NCBI GenBank assembly: GCA_937911325.1
Contig: CALDSD010000099.1
Location: 1 to 64,000 of the forward strand
DNA: 64,000 nt
Source of the DNA: an uncultured Neomegalonema sp.
Lineage (GTDB): Bacteria; Pseudomonadota; Alphaproteobacteria; Rhodobacterales; Rhodobacteraceae
Direction: 5' to 3'
The notes below the pieces were generated by a model that was given only the letters and a program-made list of their open reading frames with translations, did not search any database and had not been told where the DNA came from. The position numbers were made by a program, and so were the translations under genes. Below are positions 1 through 8,809 of the stretch, piece after piece; position 1 is the stretch's first letter; each line of letters begins with the position of its first letter.

Positions 1-18
1 AGGCTGAGCTATACTCCG
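1..18 (-). tRNA. tRNA-Pro, 5' end only (cut by window edge)
   Basis: Read on the minus strand, the first 18 bases give CGGAGTATAGCTCAGCCT, which fits a tRNA 5' end: seven acceptor bases, T8-A9, then a D-arm start GCTCAG. A C at position 1 is characteristic of bacterial tRNA-Pro, and the sequence matches the usual start of that tRNA. The anticodon lies outside the window, so the amino-acid assignment rests on the 5' end alone. Confidence 0.55.
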
Positions 19-104
19 ATCCGAGACGGTCAGTTAGCGAAACTGACACTCCAGCGCAAGGTGTTTGCCAGCAGCGCCTTTCGCGAAAAGGAAGCGTGGA
101 AAGC

Positions 105-131
105 TTGAAACCCTCGTCGACGGGCGATAAG
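105..131 (+). promoter_or_regulatory. Possible promoter of tRNA-Gln
   Basis: TTGAAA at 105-110 and GATAAG at 126-131 are separated by 15 bases and sit just before the tRNA-Gln gene at 146. The spacing is short and the -10 element is imperfect, so this is only a candidate. Between it and the divergent tRNA-Pro lies a small hairpin with GTCAGTT/AACTGAC arms at 29-47. Confidence 0.3.
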
Positions 132-145
132 TCATCGCGACGCAT

Positions 146-220
146 TGGGGCGTAGCCAAGCGGTAAGGCAGCGGTTTTTGGTACCGCCATGCGCAGGTTC
201 GAATCCTGCCGCCCCAGCCA
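146..220 (+). tRNA. tRNA-Gln (anticodon TTG)
   Basis: The acceptor stem TGGGGCG pairs perfectly with CGCCCCA. The anticodon stem GCGGT/ACCGC encloses the seven-base loop TTTTGGT with anticodon TTG at 178-180, reading the glutamine codon CAA. The T-arm has the standard GGTTCGAATCC loop. The discriminator is G217 and CCA (218-220) is encoded in the gene. It is divergent from the truncated tRNA-Pro. Confidence 0.97.
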
Positions 221-405
221 ACTTCAACCAAGATCCTTTCAAATGGGGCGGCTTTTGCGACCGCAGGCGCAGCCGCGTCGGAAACTTCTTGGCGAGCTGA
301 CCATGCGAATGCCATAACCGGGTCCGATTTCGCGGAGATGTCGAGCGTTGGTCGTTGCGCTTCCACGGCGCAAACACGCAATCTGACATAGGATGATGAG
401 CCCAG

Positions 406-2622
406 ATGCGCCGTAGCGAACTGATCGGTTTCGCCAGCATTGCGTTCCTGTGCTTGGCAGCCCTGGTTTTTGGCCGCTACATCGCAGGAGCCTTGGAGAC
501 CAGGGTGACAGCTCGGGCGACCGAGACGCTGCAGGCGATCGGACATTCCGGCGTCCAGATTGACGCCGACGGCCTTGTTCTGGAGCTCTCTGGGCAGGTG
601 CGCTCGGAGAGCGATCGCGGCGTCGTTCTCACCAGCATCAATGGCATGGACGGGGTCTCTGCAGTCGTCGACAACCTCGACATCGTCACCCCCCTCATCG
701 GTGAAAAACCCGCCACCCTTCAGGTTCAGAAGGACACTGAAGCGCTGACCTTGAGCGGCGAAGCGCCAAACGAGGAAGCGCGCGACCTCTTGAGCGCGCG
801 GGCTCAACTCGCCAGCGCTGGCTACGACTTCTACAATCTTATGAAGATGCAGGAGCGCGCAGCCGACGCGGGGTGGATCGCTGCGGCCGAGGCGTCGATC
901 GACGCCGTTGCAGCCCTGCGCGTCGGGCAAGCGCAAGTCGACCGCAGTCTGGTTCGGATCGTCGGCGCCGCGCACGACGCCCAGGCGCGCGACAGCATCT
1001 ATGACGCGTTGCGGCGGCGTCTGGGCGACAGCTTCGAGCTGGAGTTTGAAGTCGCTGCACCACCGCCGTTGATCTCGCCGTATGAATTCGTCGCGCGAAA
1101 AACCGCTGACGGGCTGACCATCGAACGATGCATGGCGCCCGACGCGCGCATGCGGTCCGTGGCGTTGGGCGCGTGGAAATCCGCCGGCGGGGCGAGCCCG
1201 GCCGGCGCGCGAGACGGCGGATGCATGGTCGCCAACGGCGCGCCGAACGACCAGTGGACCGACTCAGTGCAACGGGCGATCGCCGTTCTGGCCTCGATGG
1301 AAGAAGGCGATATTCGGATCATCGATGATCAGGTTCGCCTAGACGGATTTGTGCCAAAGGGCGCCGACATCGAAGCCGCGCGCGACGCCGCCGAGGACGA
1401 CTGGCCAGCGCCCTACAAACTGGAAATCGATATCCAGGAAATCCTGCCGATTTTCACGCCTTACGTTCTGACGATTGTCAAACAGCCCGGCGAGACCCGG
1501 CTGACTGGTTATGCTCCGAACAAGTACGCCGCGGCGCGTTGGACGGAAGCGTTGGAGGCCAGCGGAGCGACTGCAAATCTAAGCCTCGCGCGGGGCGCGC
1601 CATCGGAATGGGAGGCCGCAGCGGAAATCGTGATCGACGCTCTGAACCAACTCAAGATCGGCAGCGTCAAGATGATCGACGAGTCGATATTGCTGTCGGC
1701 GCCAGGTGAAACCTCGACCCGAGCCCGGCTGGAAACGCGTCTTTCTGCGCGGCTTCCGGCAAACTATCGTCTCGATGTCGTCGAAGCGCGCGAACCCAGT
1801 TTCCTGACAGGCGACGGCTCGCCGGCGGAAGCGCCTGAAGACCCGACGGCGTATTTCTTCGTCGCACGCAGTCAACAGAATGCGCCATTGTCGATCAGCG
1901 GAGTGGTGGAGAACGACGCCACGCGAGCGGTTATCGCGACGTACGCGCGCGCGAAATTCGGCGGACAGATCGAGTCCGACAAACTGAAGGTCGGCGCCGC
2001 GGAGGCTCCGGACGGGTGGCAGCCGGCGCTGATGGCGGGTCTCGAAGCGTTGGCGAAACTGGGCGAAGGCGAGTTAATGGCGGAAGGGGGCGCGGTGTAT
2101 CTGCGCGGGCGCGCCACATCCGGAGAAGAAGCGCGCGCCGCCCTTGGCGTCTTGGCTTTGAACACGCCGTCAGAGTTCACCCGCTTTTCACGGATCGCGG
2201 TTCGTGAACCGGCGCCGCCGCGGCGGCGCGTGACCAAGGAGTTCGACACTGCGTTTGGCGATGAGTGCGTCTCGCGCCTGAACACGCTGGTTTCGCAGGA
2301 GCCGATCTCCTTCCAAAGCGGCGCGGCGACGATCGATCCCAAAAGCTATCCAATGCTGGACCTGCTCGGGCGGGCCCTGGCGGCATGCCAGGAAGTCTCT
2401 GTCGAGATCGCAGGCCACACCGATTCCGAGGGTCCGGAAGAGATCAACTTGGCGCTGAGCCAACAGCGCGCCGCGGCGATACGGTTTGCATTCATCGCCC
2501 GTTCGATCGCGCCTGACATATTGATCGCAAAAGGATATGGCGAAGCTGAGCCGATCGCGGACAACTCTTCGGCCGCCGGTCGTGCGCAGAACCGACGGAT
2601 CGAGTTTCGGTCGGTGCAATAG
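406..2622 (+). CDS. OmpA-family envelope protein with BON-like repeats
   Basis: A 738-residue protein anchored by an N-terminal hydrophobic helix (about residues 6-27). The long middle part contains repeated BON-like units (for example LSGQVRSESDRG near residue 62, and again around 115, 300 and 370), each with alternating strands and a helix. The C-terminus from about residue 630 is an OmpA-type peptidoglycan-binding domain with the segments FQSGAATI, GHTDSEG and GYGEAEPIADN followed by NRRIEF. The expected role is non-covalent tethering of the inner membrane or periplasmic material to peptidoglycan. It is followed by the triple-HhH membrane protein in the same direction, a pairing common in Rhodobacterales. 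ATG 406 is used; nearer ATGs at 393 and 396 are out of frame. Confidence 0.85.
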   Translation: MRRSELIGFASIAFLCLAALVFGRYIAGALETRVTARATETLQAIGHSGVQIDADGLVLELSGQVRSESDRGVVLTSINGMDGVSAVVDNLDIVTPLIGEKPATLQVQKDTEALTLSGEAPNEEARDLLSARAQLASAGYDFYNLMKMQERAADAGWIAAAEASIDAVAALRVGQAQVDRSLVRIVGAAHDAQARDSIYDALRRRLGDSFELEFEVAAPPPLISPYEFVARKTADGLTIERCMAPDARMRSVALGAWKSAGGASPAGARDGGCMVANGAPNDQWTDSVQRAIAVLASMEEGDIRIIDDQVRLDGFVPKGADIEAARDAAEDDWPAPYKLEIDIQEILPIFTPYVLTIVKQPGETRLTGYAPNKYAAARWTEALEASGATANLSLARGAPSEWEAAAEIVIDALNQLKIGSVKMIDESILLSAPGETSTRARLETRLSARLPANYRLDVVEAREPSFLTGDGSPAEAPEDPTAYFFVARSQQNAPLSISGVVENDATRAVIATYARAKFGGQIESDKLKVGAAEAPDGWQPALMAGLEALAKLGEGELMAEGGAVYLRGRATSGEEARAALGVLALNTPSEFTRFSRIAVREPAPPRRRVTKEFDTAFGDECVSRLNTLVSQEPISFQSGAATIDPKSYPMLDLLGRALAACQEVSVEIAGHTDSEGPEEINLALSQQRAAAIRFAFIARSIAPDILIAKGYGEAEPIADNSSAAGRAQNRRIEFRSVQ

Positions 2623-2740
2623 TTTTTCAAGGCGAGTCTGGCGCGCAAACAGCGCTTGCGCTTAAAGACATGTCGAGACGTGATGCTCAGCGCCGAGGTT
2701 TGGGGTCGGCGATCGGGTACAGTTTGGGATAGGGGCGATG

Positions 2741-5611
2741 ATGGACGCAATCTTGGACCCTTGGATCTGGTTTACCGTGGCGTTCGTGCTCGGCGCGACA
2801 ATGGTGTGGTTGTTCAAGCGCTGCCAAACCGCTGAAGCAGATGCGCGGCGCATGGCTGACGGCGAGACGCTGACCTTGCCAGGCGACGCAGATCCTCCTG
2901 CTCCTTTGGCCGTTTCGGCGCCGCTGCCTGCCGACACGTCCGCTTTGGAAAAGCAGATCACCGACCTGGAGACCCAGAATCAAAACCTCCAGGCGCTTCT
3001 GGAACAGGCGGAATCGGAGGCGTTGGACCTCGCCACAGCAGCGGCTGAGGCGGCCGCCGACGCACCGCCGCCGAGCGCCTTCGCGGCAGAGGTTGATTTT
3101 TCGGAGGTTGGCGAAAGCGGATTGCGCTATCGGTCCTGGCTCCTGGGACGACGGCTTGAAACCGTCGTAGCCGCCGGACGATCAGGCGGCGCAGTGGATT
3201 GGGACCTCGCTGAGACAGATCTCGCAAAGGCGCTCGCGGTCCCGATCGTCATTCAGGAAAAGGAAGAAACAGAAGCGCCGTCCGCTCTTCCCGAAGACCG
3301 GACGGATGCGCTCAAGGCCGAGGTTGACGACCTCCAGCGAGAACTTTCGCGGATCCGATTTCAGAGCTGGAAAGACGCAGGCTCGAAGGACGACAAAGAG
3401 GACTCTGACGCGCTCGCGCTGACAACTGCACAAGCCCAAGCGGCAACGCTTCGGTCTCGTGTGGCGACCCTGGAGACAAGCCTCGGAGACCTTCGCGCAG
3501 GAGATGGCGCGACTGGGGCGATTGTAGCGCCGGAGCACGCGTCGATCGACACCGCCGCCGCGATTGACGATGCGAATGCTCTGCGCGCGAAACTAGCGCA
3601 GAGCGAAGCAGCGCTGCGCGCCTTCAGAGCGGGGGGCCAAGACGCCGCCCCCGTTGACGTTGCCGCCGTGGCCGCCCCGGTCGCTGGGGCCGCAGCTCTG
3701 CTGGCTGCGGTTCAGGACGACGCGGCCTCCTTGCGCCACCGACTGGCGCAAGCGGAAACCGCGCTGCGCCAGCAACGTACAGAGACGCCCGCGACAGTCG
3801 AAACCGTCGTGACTCCACCAGTCGCGGACGGGGCTGGGCTCCAAACGCTCAGAACCGAGAACGCCTCGCTTCGGTCGCGGCTCTGGACGTCGGAATGGCG
3901 GATCAATGAGCTGCGTCAGGCGCGCGAAGCCGCAGGCGACGGCGCCCAAACCGACGCGACGACCGAGGAGCTCGACAAGGCGAAGGCGGAAACGGCGACG
4001 CTCAAGTCTCGTCTCTGGACGGCGGAAGCTCAGGTGCGCGAACTGACCGAAGCCGCGCTAGGGTTCAGCGGAGCGCTCGTCGAGGCCGAGGGAGACCCAC
4101 GCGCCGCCGCACAGATCGAAACCCTCCGTCAACGGCTCGCCGAGTTCGAGGCGCTTCAGTCGGCGCAAACCGAGGGCGACACGGGTCAGCTTCGACAGGA
4201 ACGCGACGCTTTGAGAGCGCGTCTTTCGCTTGCGGAATCAGAGGTTGAACGCCTGCGCGCGGGAGGCGCGAGCCGAGCGCAGTCGTTCGCTGGCGTCGCC
4301 GATAGCCTGACTGTCGACGACGGTTCAATCGTCCCTTCCACCGCCGCCACGCCCGATGTGCGGCGGGTCGCGGACGCGGACATGTCGGGCGGACCGGTTT
4401 CCGGCGCGGAGGCCGCTGCGCTGGAACTCATCCAAAGCGACGCCTTCAGCGCCAACGAGGACAACCGGCCGCTCAGCCTGCTGGCTGAACCAAACGCCGG
4501 CGAGCCTGACGATCTCAAGCTGATCCAAGGCGTAGGGCCCCGTTTGGAAGTGCTCCTGAACGAGTTGGGCGTCTTCTACTTCAGTCAGATCGCCGCCTTT
4601 TCTCCCGCTGATTTCGCATGGATCGACCGCCGCTTATCCTTCGATGGCCGCGTCATTCGCGACCGCTGGCTTCCGCAAACACAGACTCTGGCTCAGCAGA
4701 AGCTCGACGGCGGCCTTCGTCTCGGACCGGACGGCGCGTGGACCGACCCGAGCGGCGCCAGCGATGATGGGGTTGATGATCCATCAACCGAGCCGACGCC
4801 CGCCGCAGCGCCCGAAGCGCTTGACGGATCGCCCGGCGCGATCGCGATCACGGCGCCGCTTTCCGGGGCCGAAGCGGCCGCACTTGAGATGAGCGAGGCC
4901 GGCGCGCCGAACCAAATCGTCGGAGCGCGACCGGCGACTTTGCTGCACGCTCCGGCGCGGGGCGACGCCGATGACTTGACGCTTCTGACCGGGGTCGGCG
5001 CGAGATTGGCGTCTCGGATGAATGCGCTAGGCGTCTTTTACTTTGATCAGATCGCAGGGTTCGGGCCCGGCGGGTTGGCGTGGCTCGACTCGTCCCTTGG
5101 ATTGAAGGGCGAAGGTGTCCGAGCACGCTGGGCCCCTCAGGCGTTGCAACTCGCAGACAGCGCTCCCCGCGCGGCGGAGCCCATCGCCTACTCGCCGGTC
5201 GCGCCGGCTCAGCCCCCTGTGGCGCCTGCGCCGCTCGCGCCTGCGTTCACTCCGGCGCCGGCGCAACCCATCCGCGACGAGGGCGACAGGAACGTTCTGA
5301 ACCCGATCGAGGACGAGGCGCTGCGGCTGCTGGAGGCCGGATTCAGCATCGAGAGCGCGCCGCGGCCAAGCTCGCTGCTAGAAGCGGCGACGCAGGGACC
5401 CGCGGATGATCTCAAGAAGATCAAGGGGGTGGGCCCAAAACTCGCAGCGCTGCTCAATGATCTGGGGCTTTTCTATTACAAGCAGATCGCAGAATTCAGC
5501 GCGGCCGACGTCGCCTGGCTCGATACCAAGCTTCGGTTCAACGGGCGGATTGTGCGCGACAGATGGGTCGCTCAGGCGACGCTGCTCTCGCAAAACGGCG
5601 CCAACGGCTAG
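2741..5611 (+). CDS. Membrane-anchored coiled-coil protein with three HhH modules
   Basis: A protein of about 956 residues. An N-terminal transmembrane helix (about residues 8-26) is followed by a long Ala/Glu/Arg-rich stretch with heptad character and repeated SLRSRLWT-like units, then three copies of one module near residues 590-655, 743-808 and 888-952. Each copy has the pattern DDL-xx-I-x-GVG-xx-L followed by LG-x-FY-x-QIA and a W-x-D...R-x-RW segment. This helix-hairpin-helix-like unit also occurs as a C-terminal extension of NuoE and ribosomal L21 in alphaproteobacteria. Its job is unknown; DNA or protein binding at the membrane is possible. SD-like AGGGG at 2731-2735 fits ATG 2741 better than ATG 2738. 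The stop overlaps the stop of convergent moaE. Confidence 0.75.
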   Translation: MDAILDPWIWFTVAFVLGATMVWLFKRCQTAEADARRMADGETLTLPGDADPPAPLAVSAPLPADTSALEKQITDLETQNQNLQALLEQAESEALDLATAAAEAAADAPPPSAFAAEVDFSEVGESGLRYRSWLLGRRLETVVAAGRSGGAVDWDLAETDLAKALAVPIVIQEKEETEAPSALPEDRTDALKAEVDDLQRELSRIRFQSWKDAGSKDDKEDSDALALTTAQAQAATLRSRVATLETSLGDLRAGDGATGAIVAPEHASIDTAAAIDDANALRAKLAQSEAALRAFRAGGQDAAPVDVAAVAAPVAGAAALLAAVQDDAASLRHRLAQAETALRQQRTETPATVETVVTPPVADGAGLQTLRTENASLRSRLWTSEWRINELRQAREAAGDGAQTDATTEELDKAKAETATLKSRLWTAEAQVRELTEAALGFSGALVEAEGDPRAAAQIETLRQRLAEFEALQSAQTEGDTGQLRQERDALRARLSLAESEVERLRAGGASRAQSFAGVADSLTVDDGSIVPSTAATPDVRRVADADMSGGPVSGAEAAALELIQSDAFSANEDNRPLSLLAEPNAGEPDDLKLIQGVGPRLEVLLNELGVFYFSQIAAFSPADFAWIDRRLSFDGRVIRDRWLPQTQTLAQQKLDGGLRLGPDGAWTDPSGASDDGVDDPSTEPTPAAAPEALDGSPGAIAITAPLSGAEAAALEMSEAGAPNQIVGARPATLLHAPARGDADDLTLLTGVGARLASRMNALGVFYFDQIAGFGPGGLAWLDSSLGLKGEGVRARWAPQALQLADSAPRAAEPIAYSPVAPAQPPVAPAPLAPAFTPAPAQPIRDEGDRNVLNPIEDEALRLLEAGFSIESAPRPSSLLEAATQGPADDLKKIKGVGPKLAALLNDLGLFYYKQIAEFSAADVAWLDTKLRFNGRIVRDRWVAQATLLSQNGANG

Positions 5612-6060
5612 GTTCGTCCCCATCGCTCCGCGGCCGCCTCGTCGCTTTCACGCGCGTCCACCCACGACGCGTCGCCATCGGGCGACGCCTCTTTCTTCCA
5701 GAACGCAGCGCGCGTTTTCAGGTAGTCCATCAGGAACGCGGCGGCTTCGAAAGCGGCTTGGCGATGACGGCTCGCGGCGATGACGAGCACGATCTGATCG
5801 GCCGGCGCGAGCGGACCGACGCGATGAATAATCGTGACGCCCTGCAGAGGCCACCGCGCGCGCGCCTCCGCTTCGATCTCCGTCAGGGCCGCTTCGGTCA
5901 TCCCTGGATAGTGCTCGAGCGTCATTTCCGACACGGAGCCTTCGGCGTCGCGAACAAGACCTGTGAACGTCACGACGGCGCCGATGTCAGCGCGCCCATT
6001 CGTCAACGCGGCTATTTCAGCGTTTATGTCGAAGTCGTCGGTTTGAACACGAACGCTCAT
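5608..6060 (-). CDS. moaE: Molybdopterin synthase catalytic subunit MoaE
   Basis: The 150-residue large subunit of molybdopterin synthase, which moves two sulfurs from MoaD thiocarboxylate onto precursor Z to make molybdopterin in the cytoplasm. Family landmarks include VVTFTGLVRD, the LEHYPGMTE segment, a middle HRVG segment, and the lysine-bearing stretch LKTRAAFWKKE that carries catalytic lysines in characterised MoaE. The open frame extends upstream, but the start at 6060 forms an ATGA overlap with moaD and gives the normal family length. A molybdopterin oxidoreductase that could use the product lies at 49.1 kb. Confidence 0.93.
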   Translation of the reverse strand: MSVRVQTDDFDINAEIAALTNGRADIGAVVTFTGLVRDAEGSVSEMTLEHYPGMTEAALTEIEAEARARWPLQGVTIIHRVGPLAPADQIVLVIAASRHRQAAFEAAAFLMDYLKTRAAFWKKEASPDGDASWVDARESDEAAAERWGRT

Positions 6061-6308
6061 CCGCCCGTCACCGGCGGAAAGAAGGCGACTTCGCGCGCGC
6101 CGGCAAGCGAGGTCGTCATGTCGGCCTGTTTCTGATCGATCGCGACCTTCACCGCAGAAACGTCCTGGAACGCCGCGACGTAACGCTCCTCGCGGGATTT
6201 CAGCCAATCAATCAGCGCTGCCGGCGTCGCGACATCCGCAGGGGGATCAACCGTCTCAGATCCCTTGCCGATCCGTTCGCGCAACCAGGCGAAATAAAGC
6301 ACCTGCAT
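6057..6308 (-). CDS. moaD: Molybdopterin synthase sulfur carrier subunit MoaD
   Basis: An 83-residue ubiquitin-fold sulfur carrier. It ends in Gly-Gly (PPVTGG), the diglycine that is adenylated and converted to a thiocarboxylate. The N-terminus (MQVLYFAWLRERIG) is typical of MoaD. Its stop overlaps the moaE start by four bases, so the two subunits are probably translationally coupled. It follows pgsA in the same direction with a 16-base gap, suggesting one transcript uvrC-pgsA-moaD-moaE. Confidence 0.93.
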   Translation of the reverse strand: MQVLYFAWLRERIGKGSETVDPPADVATPAALIDWLKSREERYVAAFQDVSAVKVAIDQKQADMTTSLAGAREVAFFPPVTGG

Positions 6309-6324
6309 CAGGGTTCCTTTCTTC

Positions 6325-6930
6325 TCAGGATCCAGCGCCGGTCGACCTGTTCATCAACAGCACGAACGCCTTTGCGAAGTAATCCCACCCAGTCACTATC
6401 GTAAGTCCCGCCGCGATCCACAATACGCACAGACCGAAGAGTTCCAGACCTGCGGAGGACAAAGCAACGGACGCGATCAGCGCGCCCAAAGCCGTAAACT
6501 GCATGATCGTCTTCCACTTCGCCAAGTTCGTGACCGAAAGGCGTGTCGGCGCGTTTGACCAACGCAAGTATGCGCGCAGGGCTGCGACGCTCACTTCGCG
6601 CAAAGCGATTGTGGCCGCAGCCGCGAGAAACACCCAGTCGCCCCCTAGCGGCGTCGAGGCGAGAGCCAGCAACACCGAGATCGTCAGGGTTTTATCAGCG
6701 ATCGGATCGAGGATCCGGCCGATCGCTGTGATCTGCCCAAAGCGCCGCGCCGTCCATCCATCCAGAAAATCCGTCATCGCGGCGAAGACGAACACGACGA
6801 ACGGACCAGGACTGCGTGGGTCGATGAAAAACCAGAGCAGGATCACCGGGCCCGCCACGATGCGTAGGCAGGTCAAGACGTTAGGCAAGTTGAGTGAAGA
6901 TGGCGGGGCGTCCGGCGAAGGCTTGGTCAA
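6325..6930 (-). CDS. pgsA: CDP-diacylglycerol-glycerol-3-phosphate 3-phosphatidyltransferase
   Basis: Makes phosphatidylglycerol phosphate from CDP-diacylglycerol and glycerol 3-phosphate at the inner membrane. The CDP-alcohol phosphotransferase signature DG-x2-AR-x8-G-x3-D-x3-D is complete (D57, G58, A61, R62, G71, D75, D79), and there are several hydrophobic helices. The frame is open to 7026, but the extra sequence is Arg-rich and overlaps uvrC. I prefer TTG at 6930 (start MTKPSPDAPP), four bases after the uvrC stop, with GGGAGAG upstream, giving 201 residues, close to the usual length. Confidence 0.9.
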   Translation of the reverse strand: MTKPSPDAPPSSLNLPNVLTCLRIVAGPVILLWFFIDPRSPGPFVVFVFAAMTDFLDGWTARRFGQITAIGRILDPIADKTLTISVLLALASTPLGGDWVFLAAAATIALREVSVAALRAYLRWSNAPTRLSVTNLAKWKTIMQFTALGALIASVALSSAGLELFGLCVLWIAAGLTIVTGWDYFAKAFVLLMNRSTGAGS

Positions 6931-6934
6931 TCCA

Positions 6935-8809
6935 TCACTCTCCCGTCGGCGCCGTCGCCGCGACCGCCACTTCGCCGCCGTGAAAGAAATCATAGATCTT
7001 CTTCGCGAGGGCCTTTGAGACCCCATCCACCGCCTCGAGGTCGGCCAAACCGGCGCGCGTCACCGCTTTAGCGGATCCGAAATGCGCCAACAGCGCACGT
7101 TTTCGCGCGGCCCCAACGCCGGGAACTTCGTCGAGCGGCGTCGCACCTGTCGCCTTGGCGCGCTTTTGCCGATGCGCGCCAATCGCGAAGCGGTGCGCCT
7201 CGTCGCGCAGCCTTTGCAGAAAGTAAAGCGTCGGGTCGCGAAACGGCAGAGCGAAAGGACGCTTACCCGGCATGTGAAAGACCTCGCGACCTGCGTCTCG
7301 TTCCTCGCCCTTCGCGACCGAGACGACAGCCACGTCTTCCACGCCAAGCGCGTCAAGCGTCTCGACCGCGGCCGTCAACTGACCCGCGCCGCCATCGATC
7401 AAAACGACGTCGGGCCAGAGGGACACGCCCCCGGCCTCTCCCTCGCGGTCGGGGTCTTCCTTCAGCAACCTTGAAAACCGCCGGGTCAAGACTTCGCGCA
7501 TCATGCCAAAGTCGTCTCCCGGGCTAAGCGAGGCGTCCTTTATGTTGAACTTGCGGTACTGGCCTTTGACAAAGCCTTCGGGGCCCGCGACGACCATTCC
7601 GCCAACGGCGTTGGCGCCCTGGATATGCGAGTTGTCATAGACCTCGATCCTCTCTGGAGGGTCGGAAAGATCGAAGGCGTCGGCGACGCCCGCAAGCAGT
7701 TTCGCATGCGTCGCGCTTTCAGCGACCTTGCGCGCCAGAGATTCCCGCGCATTCGACAACGCATGCTCGACAAGTCCCCGTTTCTCACCCTTCTTGGGTA
7801 TGAGGATTTCGACTCTGCGACCCGCAACCGTCGAGAGGGCTTCAGCGATCAGGTCTCCATTCGTCGGCTCGTGCGAGAGAAGCAACTGCCGGGGCGGCGA
7901 TTTCTGTCCGTAGAACTGTCCGAGAAACGCCTCGAGGATCTCTGCGTCTTCACAGTCTCGCATGGCCCGAGGGAAATACGCCCTATTCCCCCAATTCTGA
8001 CCCGAACGGAAGAAGAAGACCTGAATGCAGCACTGGCCCTTATCGGTATGGAGGGCGACGACGTCCGCCTCCGACACTCCTTGCGGATTCACGCCTTGAT
8101 GCGCCTGGATCTGGGTGAGGGCTCGGATGCGATCGCGCAAGGCGGCGGCGCGTTCGAACTCTAGGTTGGTAGATGCTTCAGCCATTCGCTCGGCGAGATC
8201 GGTCTGCACCTTGGTCGAGCGCCCTGTGAGGAAGGACTTCGCGTCATCAACGAGCCGCTCATAGTCCGCCTCGGACACCAGCCCGACGCAAGGACCTGCG
8301 CAGCGTTTGATCTGATACTGCAGGCACGGGCGCGTTCGGTTTTCGAACATGCTGTCCGAGCAGTTCCGAAGCAGAAACGCCTTCTGAAGCTGGTTCAGCG
8401 TCCGATTGACCGCGCCGGCCGAGGCAAACGGCCCGAAGGAGACGCCGTTGTCCGTCTTCGCCCCCCGGTGCTTGGTGATTTGCGGTTTCTGCCCCGCTTT
8501 GATGAGGATATGGTGGAAGCTCTTGTCGTCGCGGAGAAGCACGTTGTAGTGCGGCTTTAGCTGCTTGATGAGGTTTGCTTCGAGCAGCAGCGCCTCGGTT
8601 TCTGTCTCGGTCCTGACGAAAACCATGGACGCCGTCGACAAGATCATCCGCAGGATACGGTTCGTGTGGCCAGTGAGATTGGCGTAGTTCGCGACCCGCT
8701 TTCTCAGACTGCGAGCCTTTCCAACGTAGAGAACGCGACCTTTCGTATCGAGCATCCGGTAGACCCCCGGCGCGTCCGGCAGCGTTTTCACATATCCCGC
8801 CGTCGCCAT
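6935..8809 (-). CDS. uvrC: Excinuclease ABC subunit C
   Basis: Nucleotide excision repair nuclease that makes the 3' and 5' incisions in the UvrB-DNA complex. In order: GIY-YIG nuclease domain (APGVYRML and [14 protein letters not shown] near the N-terminus), UVR motif for UvrB binding ([13 protein letters not shown] around residue 215), RNase H-like endonuclease domain ([19 protein letters not shown]), and C-terminal tandem HhH ([13 protein letters not shown]). The length of 624 residues is normal. ATG 8809 has AGGAG six bases upstream; an in-frame GTG at 8824 would add five residues. A 514-base gap lies upstream. Confidence 0.96.
   Translation of the reverse strand: MATAGYVKTLPDAPGVYRMLDTKGRVLYVGKARSLRKRVANYANLTGHTNRILRMILSTASMVFVRTETETEALLLEANLIKQLKPHYNVLLRDDKSFHHILIKAGQKPQITKHRGAKTDNGVSFGPFASAGAVNRTLNQLQKAFLLRNCSDSMFENRTRPCLQYQIKRCAGPCVGLVSEADYERLVDDAKSFLTGRSTKVQTDLAERMAEASTNLEFERAAALRDRIRALTQIQAHQGVNPQGVSEADVVALHTDKGQCCIQVFFFRSGQNWGNRAYFPRAMRDCEDAEILEAFLGQFYGQKSPPRQLLLSHEPTNGDLIAEALSTVAGRRVEILIPKKGEKRGLVEHALSNARESLARKVAESATHAKLLAGVADAFDLSDPPERIEVYDNSHIQGANAVGGMVVAGPEGFVKGQYRKFNIKDASLSPGDDFGMMREVLTRRFSRLLKEDPDREGEAGGVSLWPDVVLIDGGAGQLTAAVETLDALGVEDVAVVSVAKGEERDAGREVFHMPGKRPFALPFRDPTLYFLQRLRDEAHRFAIGAHRQKRAKATGATPLDEVPGVGAARKRALLAHFGSAKAVTRAGLADLEAVDGVSKALAKKIYDFFHGGEVAVAATAPTGE

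Noticed and set aside
34-975. Long minus-strand open frame across the tRNA-Gln gene and the start of the OmpA gene, plus a shorter one at 132-440
   Set aside because: They read through the tRNA in antisense; the 132-440 frame is the familiar false protein produced by antisense translation of tRNA-Gln. Real plus-strand features explain the sequence.
2642-2665. Hairpin GCGCAA/TTGCGC between the OmpA and HhH genes
   Set aside because: Short stem without a U-tract; not convincing as a terminator.
6309-6324. Molybdenum-cofactor riboswitch before moaDE
   Set aside because: Only 16 bases separate pgsA and moaD; there is no room for the aptamer.
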